Positions 28,763-36,732 of a stretch of DNA of 64,000 bases are shown here, piece by piece (the stretch's first letter is position 1; the number at the start of each line of letters is the position of its first letter). Source of the DNA: Congregibacter litoralis KT71 (GTDB lineage: Bacteria; Pseudomonadota; Gammaproteobacteria; Pseudomonadales; Halieaceae); the NCBI RefSeq assembly GCF_000153125.2, contig NZ_CM002299.1:372809-436808 (forward strand), given 5' to 3'. The notes under the pieces were generated by a model that was not told where the DNA came from, ran no database searches, and worked only from the letters and a program-made list of their open reading frames with translations. Position numbers and translations under genes: made by a program.

Positions 28763-29992
28763 TGCGAATTCAACCGGTCGATGCAACACACGCATTAAAT
28801 CTAGCTGCCGGCGTTTCATACTCCAACGTTTTTCTTGGGCGTTCGTTTAGCTGCCTCGCTACCCAGTCCAACTCAGACTGTGAGTAAATCGATAGGTCGG
28901 TGTATTTGGGCAGGTATTCGCGCAGCAAACGATTGGTGTTTTCGTTTGATCCTCGTTGCCACGGACTCTTGGGATCACAGAAGTAGACCTTGATGTCCGT
29001 CTCCAGCGTGAATCGGTGATGCTTGCTCATTTCTGTTCCGCGATCCCACGTCAACGACTGATAAAGCTCACTCGGTAGCTGTCTTGATTGCTTAATCAGC
29101 GCATTAACAACGGTCTCGCTATCCTTTTTATCGATCTTTGCCAACATCACATAGCGAGTATGACGTTCAACAAGCGTAGCCACACACGTCTTGTTTGAAC
29201 CCTCAATCAGATCGCCTTCCCAATGTCCGGGGACAGCGCGGTCCTCCACCGCGGCCGGCCTCTCGCTGATGGAGATAGCACCTGCAATGCCGCCAAGGCC
29301 ATCATCTTTGAGGGTGGAGGTTCGTGCGCGACGGATATGGCGCTTCGATCGAAGGTACTCCTGAAGCTCCTTTTTAAGTGCTCCACGGGCTTGTATGAAG
29401 AGACTGCGATAAATCGTTTCGTGCGACACCTGATTCCATTCGTCTCCTGGATACTCTCGCTTCAACCATCCCGCTATCTGCTGAGGTGACCACTTGATCC
29501 GAAGCTTGGTCTCAACTTGCTGACAAAGCGGCCGGTTCAAAACCAGTCTACAGACTTTGGGGCGTAGCGCTCGAGCCCACGCATTCTTGTCGGCGAGAGT
29601 GGCTCGATACGCGTCTGCGCCCCCATTCCTGTTGATCTCTCGGCTAATTGTTGAAGGGGCGCGTCCTAGATCTTTGGCGATCGTTCTAATGGGGAGGCCG
29701 GCAACGATACCTCTGGAGATTTCCTCCCGTTCACCCAGCGACAGGGATTGATCAGGTCGCTTTCTTACCGGTGGACGAATTCCGCCAGTACGCGAAAGGT
29801 ATCCGTGGATAGACGATGAGGTTCGATGATGTGACCGGGCAATCGACTTAACCGAATCACCCACTTTGTATCGATCCCAGATTTTGGATCGCTCTTCATC
29901 GGTGTACTTTCGATTGATCCTTCGAGGCATATCGCAACACTCCCAGTTTTAGTGAAAATAACAGGGTGTTGCACTGATCAATTGAATTCGCA
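28763..29992 (-). mobile_element. Complete IS30-family insertion sequence, 1230 bp
   Basis: One transposase gene nearly fills the element. The 27-bp terminal inverted repeats at 28763–28789 and 29966–29992 match at 22 of 27 positions (outer TGCGAATTCAA and inner GCAACAC blocks identical). The transposase stop lies inside the right repeat, as in other IS30 elements. CC flanks both ends (28761–28762 and 29993–29994), a 2-bp target duplication of the size expected for the family. Removing the element plus one CC restores a copy of the dispersed repeat, which confirms the ends. It appears intact and potentially active. Confidence 0.92.
28770..29930 (-). CDS. IS30-family transposase
   Basis: 386-residue DDE transposase. 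The N-terminal HTH region includes KYTDEERSKIWDRYKVGDSVKSIAR and a second HTH GLPIRTIAKDLGRAPSTISREI. The catalytic core has HWEGDLIEG (first Asp), LTWDRGTEM (second Asp) and QRGSNENTNRLLREYLPK (Glu), all conserved. Full length for the family with no frameshift. Its stop codon is inside the terminal repeat of the element. Confidence 0.95.
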   Translation of the reverse strand: MPRRINRKYTDEERSKIWDRYKVGDSVKSIARSHHRTSSSIHGYLSRTGGIRPPVRKRPDQSLSLGEREEISRGIVAGLPIRTIAKDLGRAPSTISREINRNGGADAYRATLADKNAWARALRPKVCRLVLNRPLCQQVETKLRIKWSPQQIAGWLKREYPGDEWNQVSHETIYRSLFIQARGALKKELQEYLRSKRHIRRARTSTLKDDGLGGIAGAISISERPAAVEDRAVPGHWEGDLIEGSNKTCVATLVERHTRYVMLAKIDKKDSETVVNALIKQSRQLPSELYQSLTWDRGTEMSKHHRFTLETDIKVYFCDPKSPWQRGSNENTNRLLREYLPKYTDLSIYSQSELDWVARQLNERPRKTLEYETPAARFNACVASTG

Positions 29993-30011
29993 CCTATTTT
30001 GAGACGTTAGG
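29993..30011 (+). repeat. Target-duplicated CC plus right half of the split repeat
   Basis: After the duplicated CC, TATTTTGAGACGTTAGG continues the repeat begun at 28747, matching TATTTTGAGACATTTGC of the 53.7-kb copy. Confidence 0.65.
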
Positions 30012-30118
30012 TCCAGACCAACGCGTTGACTGCTTCCGACCCAGAACGGCCATTGCATGCACTATGTATACTTCATAAGTCATCCACGGCAAAACTTAGG
30101 CTGGAACAGACTATCCTC

Positions 30119-31063
30119 ATGAATTACATCATCGCGATAGTTAGGACACTGTTAGTCAGCTGGCTGATGATGGTGGCAAACGCAAATGCAGACTTGGGTA
30201 TCCATTTCGTCGAAGAGTCCTCACTCCCATACGAGTTAAGCCCCAGAAACTACGACAACTCACCTAGCAACTATGACAACTCTGTGAGTAATTATGACAA
30301 CTCCGTCAGCAACTACGACAATTCGCCGAACAACTACGACAACTCCAAGAACAATTACGACAACGGAAAAAGCGGGAGCCAACGACTCCTCGTTTCCCGC
30401 GGTGAGGTCAATTACTTTGCCGGATATTATGTTTTCTCAGATGCAGGTGTACTGAACTTTTTCTCTGTCGAGGGTGAAAGGCTGTATTTCTCCCCAGCAG
30501 GAAGCAGTGCTGTATTTTTAAGTGAAAGCGGTGATTTTGCGGGCACAGTTGCAGATATGAGTGGCGAAACGGTTTTGGCGCTTACTGACCAAGGTCAACT
30601 GGCACTGATAGCGTCCGGTATCTCGCCTCCTAAATCAGCGCTTTCTGATTCCCGTAAGACTAATTTCTTCAGAGGATACATATGCACCGATGACTGCAGC
30701 GGACACATAGCTGGTTATACGTGGGCGTTAAAAAACAAACTTTCATCTGCATCTCAGTGCGGGGGTAAATCAGAGTCGTTCATAGAAGGATGTATCTCTG
30801 CATTTATTGAAGGAAGCGAAGCTATAAACGAAGAAAGCTCAGCAAGCTCAATTATCAGAAGTACGATAGACGGCGAGTTCGAGGGGTTTGAAGGTGACAC
30901 CATCGTTAAGCTTTCCAATGGCCAGGTGTGGCAACAGACCGAGTATCTTTACCACTACCACTACTCTTACATGGCTGAGGTCACTATCTTTTTCTCGTCC
31001 GGCACTCATAGGATGCTGGTAGAAGGCATAGGCAAACCAGTAGCTGTGGTGCGCTTAAGGTAA
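30119..31063 (+). CDS. Secreted protein with SxxNYDN heptad repeats, function unknown
   Basis: 314 residues. An N-terminal hydrophobic signal (IIAIVRTLLVSWLMMVANANA) suggests export. Residues 41–82 are six tandem heptads Ser-x-x-Asn-Tyr-Asp-Asn. A β-rich middle region (SRGEVNYFAGYYVFSDAGVLNFFS) follows, then the block DDCSGHIAGYTWALKNKLSSASQCGGKS, and a C-terminal domain IDGEFEGFEGDTIVKLSNGQVWQQ…HYHYSYM. The C-terminal blocks resemble those of other bacterial hypothetical proteins that carry Asn-rich heptads, from memory of such families. I prefer ATG 30119 because the signal peptide follows; the frame is open to 30026. Not recognised by function; AT-richer than core genes. Confidence 0.75.
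   Translation: MNYIIAIVRTLLVSWLMMVANANADLGIHFVEESSLPYELSPRNYDNSPSNYDNSVSNYDNSVSNYDNSPNNYDNSKNNYDNGKSGSQRLLVSRGEVNYFAGYYVFSDAGVLNFFSVEGERLYFSPAGSSAVFLSESGDFAGTVADMSGETVLALTDQGQLALIASGISPPKSALSDSRKTNFFRGYICTDDCSGHIAGYTWALKNKLSSASQCGGKSESFIEGCISAFIEGSEAINEESSASSIIRSTIDGEFEGFEGDTIVKLSNGQVWQQTEYLYHYHYSYMAEVTIFFSSGTHRMLVEGIGKPVAVVRLR
30239..30364 (+). repeat. Six in-frame 21-bp tandem repeats (SxxNYDN)
   Basis: Six consecutive 21-bp units with constant spacing encode Ser-x-x-Asn-Tyr-Asp-Asn. Third-base changes among units (tac/tat, gac, aac/aat) show that the protein repeat is conserved rather than the DNA alone. Confidence 0.9.
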
Positions 31064-31158
31064 GTATGTAGCATTCTCATTTCTGTACACACTCAAGCGT
31101 CCGCATCGACGCTTCTGGCAGAAAGAAGTACTAAAAACCACGTGATTTGACCTTCGCC

Positions 31159-31221
31159 GACCGGCCGCCTTGAGGTGTATTGGACCATTGCTAAAGACCG
31201 TCCCCTTACCGGCCGTTAACG
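31159..31221 (+). repeat. Degenerate copies of the dispersed repeat, in the 31064–31301 gap
   Basis: GACCGGCCGCCTTGAGGTGTATTGGACC is followed by CTAAAGACCGTCCCCTTACCGG. Both echo the GACCGC-CGCC…GAG pattern, and GCCGCCTTGAGGTG matches the copies at 33.6 and 51.7 kb. No gene is evident in this 238-bp gap. Confidence 0.45.
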
Positions 31222-31301
31222 CTTCAGGCTGGGCGGCGAGCCATCGTTCGGGAATCTAGTAATAGTCATTGGAACGTGTTCTTAGGGTTTACGTTTGGTC
31301 G

Positions 31302-31724
31302 TTAGTAAATGCTGGTAGTGGCAAAGAACAGAATCGACAGCCCTGCAATGGCTGACGTGATCGCTCCAGTTCGATACGAGCGGACCCATCCAGAAAGTCC
31401 AATACCAAGGATCAGGCTGTTAACACCCAGTCCATAGCCAGCGATCAAGAAACTCCAAAGCACTTCGATTTTTTTGGGGTCCGGGGTAAACGGAAGATCG
31501 GGGTGCAGACCAATTGTCAGTCTCCAGGCGGAAATTACGGAAACCAAGAGGCTGCATGCTGAAAATGCGGAAATTGCAATTAGAAATGCAACTACGCGTT
31601 TGTCCGAAGTGAAAATGATCACACTGAAGAGAATAGTGGCCGATACGCCACCAAGAAACGCTGAAACAAAGGATATCTGCTCCGCAACCGCTACCATGTA
31701 GTTGGCCTGCAAACCCTCGGTCAT
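31302..31724 (-). CDS. Small four-helix membrane protein, unknown
   Basis: 140 residues with four hydrophobic segments (about 15–36, 44–68, 86–112 and 120–140), for example FVSAFLGGVSATILFSVIIF and AITSAIAGLSILFFATTSIY. I recognise no family. ATG 31724 has AAGG about 6 bp upstream; an ATG at 31742 is possible. It is alone on the minus strand between repeat copies, with lower GC than the core, and is probably part of the accessory block. Confidence 0.6.
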   Translation of the reverse strand: MTEGLQANYMVAVAEQISFVSAFLGGVSATILFSVIIFTSDKRVVAFLIAISAFSACSLLVSVISAWRLTIGLHPDLPFTPDPKKIEVLWSFLIAGYGLGVNSLILGIGLSGWVRSYRTGAITSAIAGLSILFFATTSIY

Positions 31725-31808
31725 GAACCTTCGTCGCTCCACAGCATCTTTAGTTAAAGTTTTGGGAGACTGTGCAACTTTGGACCCTGCGTCAAGTCGG
31801 ATTCTTCT

Positions 31809-31838
31809 GCTAAAGACCGCTCCCGCCTACTTTGGGAC
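31809..31838 (+). repeat. Dispersed repeat copy
   Basis: GCTAAAGACCGCTCCCGCCTACTTTGGGACC aligns with the GACCGCTTTCGCCTATTTTGAGAC consensus with a few changes. It lies 71 bp before the SDR gene. Confidence 0.55.
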
Positions 31839-31909
31839 CCGTGGGATAATATGTCGAACGTCCGCTTCCGTTCGCCCATGCGTACATTGCGCTAACCAAC
31901 ATAGGATTC

Positions 31910-32716
31910 ATGATTGTGAAAAGACTTCCCGATAAGGTGGCGCTTGTAACGGGTGCTGCGCGAGGTATTGGGCTGGCCGTAGCGCAGTTGTTTGCTAAAG
32001 AAGGCGCCACAGTCATTCTGTCCGATATCAACGATGAATTGGGTGAAAAGGAAACGTCGCAGTTAGGAGGAGACAGTCTATATCGTCACCTCGATGTCTC
32101 GGATGAACAGCAGTGGGCGCATATAGCGCAGGAATTGCTTGATAAGTTCGGTAAGGTAGACATTGTCGTGAACAACGCAGGCATTACAGGGTTCCTTGAA
32201 GCTGTGGGTCCACACGACCCAGAGAATTTAGACCTCGCAAGCTGGCACACGGTGCACGCCACCAATCTCGACGGTGTAGCACTGGGGTGTAAATATGCGA
32301 TAAAAATGGCCAAAAAATCCAGAGCGGCCAGTATCGTCAACATTTCTTCTCGTTCTGGAATTGTTGGTATCCCCGGTGCGGCTGCATACGCATCAAGTAA
32401 AGCGGCGGTAAGAAACCATACAAAGACAGTAGCTCTATACTGCGCCTCACAGGCTTACAACATCCGGTGTAATTCAATTCATCCAGCGGCAATTATGACT
32501 CCCATGTGGGATGCCATGCTGGGTGAAGGCGAAGCAAGAGCGGTGGCGATCCGAGCTGTCGAAGCAGATATACCTATGAAGAAAATGGGCGATGTTATGG
32601 ATGTGGCATACGCCGCGTTATACCTTGCCAGTGATGAAGCAAAATACCTGACAGGTATTGAACTGACCGTTGATGGCGGGATACTGGCCGGAGCTACTGC
32701 GGCTCCCAGTCAGTGA
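31910..32716 (+). CDS. Short-chain dehydrogenase/reductase
   Basis: 268-residue NAD(P)-dependent oxidoreductase of the classical SDR family. Cofactor motif TGAARGIG near residue 14, NNAG near residue 90, catalytic Ser in VNISSRSG, and YASSK (Tyr-x3-Lys) near residue 160. The C-terminus YLTGIELTVDGGILAGA is typical. An Asp at the end of the second strand (LSDIND) favours NAD(H). Substrate unknown. ATG 31910 directly precedes the first strand. Confidence 0.9.
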   Translation: MIVKRLPDKVALVTGAARGIGLAVAQLFAKEGATVILSDINDELGEKETSQLGGDSLYRHLDVSDEQQWAHIAQELLDKFGKVDIVVNNAGITGFLEAVGPHDPENLDLASWHTVHATNLDGVALGCKYAIKMAKKSRAASIVNISSRSGIVGIPGAAAYASSKAAVRNHTKTVALYCASQAYNIRCNSIHPAAIMTPMWDAMLGEGEARAVAIRAVEADIPMKKMGDVMDVAYAALYLASDEAKYLTGIELTVDGGILAGATAAPSQ

Positions 32717-33051
32717 TCCTCAGCGGCAGCGGCGGCCTCAAAGCGGGCCTCAATGGCAGTCCCCGTCGCCACCAAACATCGTCGCTTTTGAGATGTTAAA
32801 GGAAGTAGCAGGGAGGGTCGCTTCCGCCTGATTTAGGTGGTTTACAGCTTCTTGGGCGAATGAGCGTTTTCGACATCTGAGACTGTCAGCAACAGCGAAG
32901 CGTCAGGACTTTTTAGACCTCCCAAAAACAGTCATTTGCGCTCAGGGTGCTAAACCGGCCGTTTTCGATCAAAAACGAACCGTCTCGTGCTTTGCTCACC
33001 AGGAGTTAGTAGAGCAAACTTCAAGTTTTTCACAGGCACGGGCGCGTCAAA
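32717..33051. other. Gap without a gene; holds a repeat-like segment
   Basis: No convincing coding frame in 335 bp. At 32813–32840 AGGGTCGCTTCCGCCTGATTTAGGTGG resembles the dispersed repeat, and CGTCGCTTTTGAGATGTTAAAGG (about 32780) resembles its GAGACATT end. Confidence 0.4.
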
Positions 33052-33537
33052 TTGTTAATTCGAGAAGCAAAGATCAATGATTTTCAATGCATCCTGAGAA
33101 TCAACGCGAGCGAGGAAGACAAGACCAGCCGGATTGATATAGCGAGGATCACCCAACTGCATTCCTGGTCTGAATATCACAGAGTTGCCGTCGTGGGAGA
33201 TCAAGTCATTGGGTTCCTGCTTGTGATGAGCGATGCGTCAGATTACGACGGCGCCAACTTTCGGTGGTTTGTAGATCGGCACAGTAATTTCCTTTACGTA
33301 GATCGTATCGTGATCGACCCGGCCCACGCGGGAAGCGGCGTTGGAAGTGCGCTTTACGGTGACCTCATCGACTTCGCAAAGAGGCGAGGCGACGTCGTTC
33401 TGTGTTGTGAAATCAATGTGTCGCCGCCCAATCCCGCATCGCATGCATTCCATGCCCGCTTCGGTTTCAGGGAAGTCGGGCGCAGCAGTGAGACCGGGGC
33501 CGCCAAGGTTGTTTCGTACCAGATGGCCGAGCTGTAG
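33052..33537 (+). CDS. GNAT-family N-acetyltransferase
   Basis: 161 residues. The acetyl-CoA-binding motif A is YVDRIVIDPAHAGSGVGSALYGDLIDFAKRRG; the usual Arg/Gln before the glycines is Ala (AGSGVG). Motif B includes NPASHAFHARFGFREVGR. The start is TTG 33052, as the first strand LIREAKINDFQCILRIN follows at once. Substrate unknown; it could act on a small molecule or a protein amino group. Confidence 0.8.
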   Translation: MLIREAKINDFQCILRINASEEDKTSRIDIARITQLHSWSEYHRVAVVGDQVIGFLLVMSDASDYDGANFRWFVDRHSNFLYVDRIVIDPAHAGSGVGSALYGDLIDFAKRRGDVVLCCEINVSPPNPASHAFHARFGFREVGRSSETGAAKVVSYQMAEL

Positions 33538-33605
33538 CTATTCAGGAGTGGGTTGAAGTCAGCTCTTGGCTCATAGCGGCCCTACAAACGATCTGATTTT
33601 GCTCT

Positions 33606-33638
33606 TCTCGACCGTCCGCCTTGAGGTGGTCTGTGATA
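33606..33638 (+). repeat. Dispersed repeat copy (CGCCTTGAGG variant)
   Basis: TCTCGACCGTCCGCCTTGAGGTGGTCTGTGATA shares CGCCTTGAGGTG with the 31.2-kb copy and, inverted, with the 51.7-kb copy. The rest of the 33538–33780 gap shows no gene. Confidence 0.5.
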
Positions 33639-33780
33639 TCGGCAGGAATCGCTTTCGCAGATGCGAGCGGTAGTTTCTCGAATAGCACTGTCTGCTGATG
33701 GAGGCGCTCTATCTGGAAATAGCCGTTGCCCGGTTCAGAGGTGGTGAGACTCTTCGAAATAGCCTGAGAACCAATATCCT

Positions 33781-34167
33781 TCAGGGCTCGAAATGCAGGA
33801 CCTGAGTATCCGGATCCCGGGACGCGCCTGCCTCCGTAAGATCATCAAGATAGGCCTGCCAAAGCGCTGATTCCTGGGTGCACAGGCGATAGAGATAATC
33901 CCAGGTATACAGGCCGCTGTCGTGGCCATCGTCAAATATCAGCTGCAGGGCGTAATGCCCTACAGGCTTAAGGTCATTGATCGCGACGTCACGCTTGCCT
34001 GTTTGCAGAACAGCCTGGGAAGGGTGATGCCCCCGCACCTCTGCCGAAGGCGAGTAGACTCGCAGATACTCCCAACTCAGGCTGTAGCGCTTTTCGGCGT
34101 ACTCAAGCTCCAACACCCGCGATTTTTTTCGCAGGCGCAGGTTCGTGGGGCGGGGGGCGTCGCTCAT
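33781..34167 (-). CDS. DUF971 family protein
   Basis: 128 residues of DUF971, the fold also found at the N-terminus of gamma-butyrobetaine hydroxylase. Blocks: LRLRKKSRVLELEYAEKRYSLSWEYLRVYSPSAEVRGH and LIFDDGHDSGLYTWDYLYRL. ATG 34167 fits the family; an upstream extension to 34233 would overlap hslU. It follows hslU by about 10 bp, an arrangement conserved in Pseudomonas. Suggested iron–sulfur or oxygenase links come from the family and are not shown here. Confidence 0.9.
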   Translation of the reverse strand: MSDAPRPTNLRLRKKSRVLELEYAEKRYSLSWEYLRVYSPSAEVRGHHPSQAVLQTGKRDVAINDLKPVGHYALQLIFDDGHDSGLYTWDYLYRLCTQESALWQAYLDDLTEAGASRDPDTQVLHFEP

Positions 34168-34177
34168 AGGTTCTCGA

Positions 34178-35506
34178 TTACAGGATGAACTTGGACAGAT
34201 CTTCATCCATCGCCAGATCGGACAGCTGCGCATCTACATAGGCAGCATCTACGGCCAGCACGCTACCGCTGAGACCATCGTCGGCGGCCTTGAAGGAGGC
34301 GTCTTCCAGCAAGCGTTCCATGACCGTGTGCAGACGTCGGGCACCGATGTTTTCGGTACTCTCGTTAAGCTGCCAGGCCAGCTCTGCGATGCGCTCAATA
34401 CCGTCTTCGGTAAACTCCAAAGACATGCCCTCGGTGCCCAACAGTGCACTGTATTGCCGGGTGAGCGCCGCATCGGGCTCTACGAGTATGCGTCTGAAGT
34501 CTTCGGGGGACAGCGCCGCAAGCTCCACGCGGATTGGCAGGCGACCCTGGAGTTCGGGGATGAGGTCCGAAGGCTTGGATAGGTGAAAGGCGCCGGAGGC
34601 AATAAACAGAATGTGATCCGTTTTGAGCATGCCGTACTTGGTGCTCACGGTGCATCCTTCGATAAGCGGCAGAAGATCCCGCTGCACCCCTTCCCGGGAT
34701 ACATCGGCACCCGCGGTTTCGCCCCGCTTGGCGACCTTGTCCAGTTCATCGATAAAGACGATGCCGTTTTGTTCCGCCGCCTGCACCGCCTGCTGTTTGA
34801 TCTCGTCTTCGTTGACCAGCTTGGCGGCCTCTTCGTCGCAGAGCGCGGCAAAGGCGGCCTTGATAGGCATGCGACGGCTTTTGGGTTGGGAACGGGACAT
34901 GTTCGAAAACATGCTTTGAAGCTGGTTGGTCATCTCTTCCATGCCCGGCGGCGCGCTGATCTCCACGTTACTGGGGGTGCTGATTTCCAAATCGATCTCT
35001 TTTTCGTCGAGGTCGCCCTCGCGGAGCTTTTTGCGCAGCAGCTGGCGCGTACCGTCACCCTGGCTGGCGGCGTCGCCCTTCGCATCGCGGGCACCGGGGA
35101 GCAGGATATCCAGAATGCGCTCTTCGGCGGCCTCTTCAGCCCGAAAGCGCATTTTTTCCATGGCCTGCTCGCGGAGCATCTTCACCGCCATCTCCACAAG
35201 GTCACGGATGATGGATTCAACATCGCGGCCAACATAGCCTACTTCGGTAAACTTGGTCGCTTCCACTTTGACAAAGGGCGCGTTGGCCAGCTTGGCCAGA
35301 CGCCGGGCGATTTCCGTTTTACCAACGCCGGTAGGTCCGATCATCAATATGTTCTTGGGGGTAATTTCCGCGCGCAGGGTCTCTTCCACCTGCATGCGGC
35401 GCCAGCGGCTGCGTAGGGCGTTAGCGACGGCGCGCTTGGCGTCCTGCTGACCAATGATGTGCTTGTCCAGCTCGTGGACAATCTCTCGGGGAGTCATATT
35501 CGACAT
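34178..35506 (-). CDS. hslU: HslU, ATPase/unfoldase of the HslUV protease
   Basis: 442-residue AAA+ protein, close to the 443 residues of E. coli HslU. The N-terminus [29 protein letters not shown], Walker [16 protein letters not shown], the pore-loop region GYVGRDVES, Walker [14 protein letters not shown] and the C-terminal sensor [14 protein letters not shown] helix are all present. It unfolds substrates and feeds them to HslV. 38 bp separate it from hslV. Confidence 0.97.
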   Translation of the reverse strand: MSNMTPREIVHELDKHIIGQQDAKRAVANALRSRWRRMQVEETLRAEITPKNILMIGPTGVGKTEIARRLAKLANAPFVKVEATKFTEVGYVGRDVESIIRDLVEMAVKMLREQAMEKMRFRAEEAAEERILDILLPGARDAKGDAASQGDGTRQLLRKKLREGDLDEKEIDLEISTPSNVEISAPPGMEEMTNQLQSMFSNMSRSQPKSRRMPIKAAFAALCDEEAAKLVNEDEIKQQAVQAAEQNGIVFIDELDKVAKRGETAGADVSREGVQRDLLPLIEGCTVSTKYGMLKTDHILFIASGAFHLSKPSDLIPELQGRLPIRVELAALSPEDFRRILVEPDAALTRQYSALLGTEGMSLEFTEDGIERIAELAWQLNESTENIGARRLHTVMERLLEDASFKAADDGLSGSVLAVDAAYVDAQLSDLAMDEDLSKFIL

Positions 35507-35544
35507 GTTTTGGGTCCGGCTTGAATGCGATGATAAGTCGACGA

Positions 35545-36084
35545 TCAGAAGTCGAGCTGTTCGATGGTGCGCTGCTGGTTGGTGTAGATACAGATATCGG
35601 CAGCAATGCCGAGACCTTTCTCCACGACTTCGCGGGCGCTGAGTTCGGTGTTATCCAGCAGCGCCATGGCAGCTGCCTGGGCGAAAGAGCCTCCGGACCC
35701 GATGGCAATGAGATTGTTCTCGGGCTCAATAACATCGCCGTTTCCGGAGATAACGAGGGAGGTCTCTTTGTCGGCGACAGCCAAAAGGGCTTCAAGCTGC
35801 CTCAATGAGCGTTCCGTGCGCCAGGCTTTTGCAAGCTCTACCGCCGCACGGACCAGCTGGCCGCTGTGTTTTTCAAGTTGTGCTTCAAAGAGTTCAAACA
35901 GGGTAAAGGCGTCGGCGGTGCCCCCTGCAAAACCCGCAAGCACCTGATCCTTGTAAAGACGACGTACTTTGCGTGCGTTGCCTTTCATAATGGTGTTGCC
36001 CATGGAGACCTGGCCGTCGCCGCCGACCACAACGCTGTTGCCCCGGCGTACACACAGGATGGTGGTACCTCTGAATTGTTCCAC
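35545..36084 (-). CDS. hslV: HslV, peptidase subunit of the HslUV protease
   Basis: 179-residue proteasome-β-like threonine protease. The nucleophile is the first Thr of [20 protein letters not shown], preceded by a six-residue leader MEQFRG that must be removed; E. coli HslV has only Met. Conserved [33 protein letters not shown] and [12 protein letters not shown] blocks follow. Operon hslV-hslU-DUF971, probably heat-inducible. Confidence 0.97.
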   Translation of the reverse strand: MEQFRGTTILCVRRGNSVVVGGDGQVSMGNTIMKGNARKVRRLYKDQVLAGFAGGTADAFTLFELFEAQLEKHSGQLVRAAVELAKAWRTERSLRQLEALLAVADKETSLVISGNGDVIEPENNLIAIGSGGSFAQAAAMALLDNTELSAREVVEKGLGIAADICIYTNQQRTIEQLDF

Positions 36085-36189
36085 GGTGTTTTCCTTCGCT
36101 TACGAACTACCGTTATGGGGGCGCGGTCCGGAAGTTCAAGCGCTCTGGCAGCGGGTACGTGGGGAGAAAGCCAGGGGGAGGCGTCTCTT

Positions 36190-36726
36190 TTAACCTCGAT
36201 CCCGTTGGATAAGCAGGGTATCGATATCCTGCTGGGCGGTGAGACTTCGTGCTTTGGCCATGGCAGAGCGGCTTTCAAAGGGCCCCAGAACCACGCGAAA
36301 CCAGCGGCCGGTATCGCCCTGGGTATCTTCTACCCTGGGATTGAGGCCCAAAAGTAACAGCTCACCACGACGGCGGTCGGCATCAGCAGCCTGGCGGAAG
36401 GAACCGGCCTGGAGCAAAAATTGCTTCCCGGTGCTCGCGCTTCGCGGCTTGGGGAGGTCCGCCGGATCCACGTCGACGGTGATTTCCTGGTTGGGAAGGA
36501 CCTCAAAAAACTCGTACTCCGGCTCAGGATTGCTCGCCCGAGCAGTGGCGGCAAGCTCGGGCTCGGCCCCGCCCTCCGGTGGCAGAGTAACGAGATACAG
36601 CAAAAAGGCGAGAAACAGGCCGGTCGCCACGCCGGCCCCATACCAGCGCAAACCACCGTGATTCTCGGTGGTTTGGTTGTGACGACTCGCTCCGCGACTG
36701 CTTCTTCTATTCGGGGTTTTTGCCAT
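36190..36726 (-). CDS. SPOR-domain membrane protein (FtsN-like)
   Basis: 178 residues. A short basic cytoplasmic tail, one membrane helix (WYGAGVATGLFLAFLLYLVTLP, about 28–50), a periplasmic linker, and a C-terminal SPOR domain (about 100–175) with KQFLLQAGSFRQAADADRRRGELLLLGL and RWFRVVLGPFESRSAMAKARSLT. SPOR domains bind denuded septal peptidoglycan. Position between argS and hslV matches the Pseudomonas SPOR gene. Likely a divisome protein. Confidence 0.9.
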   Translation of the reverse strand: MAKTPNRRSSRGASRHNQTTENHGGLRWYGAGVATGLFLAFLLYLVTLPPEGGAEPELAATARASNPEPEYEFFEVLPNQEITVDVDPADLPKPRSASTGKQFLLQAGSFRQAADADRRRGELLLLGLNPRVEDTQGDTGRWFRVVLGPFESRSAMAKARSLTAQQDIDTLLIQRDRG

Positions 36727-36732
36727 GAGTGC

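Noticed and set aside
28610..28819. Minus-strand frame crossing the IS30 end as a broken gene
   Set aside because: The frame runs across the IS boundary, so most of it is accidental; no family resemblance was seen in the part outside the IS.
29993..30030. GTTAGGT next to the IS30 end as an integron attC core site
   Set aside because: No matching inverse core or attC-like stem at a proper distance and no integrase; the match to the dispersed repeat explains the sequence better.
30239..30364. Evenly spaced 21-bp repeats suggestive of a CRISPR or tandem satellite
   Set aside because: There are no unique spacers; the units are contiguous and in frame, and encode a heptapeptide in a secreted protein.
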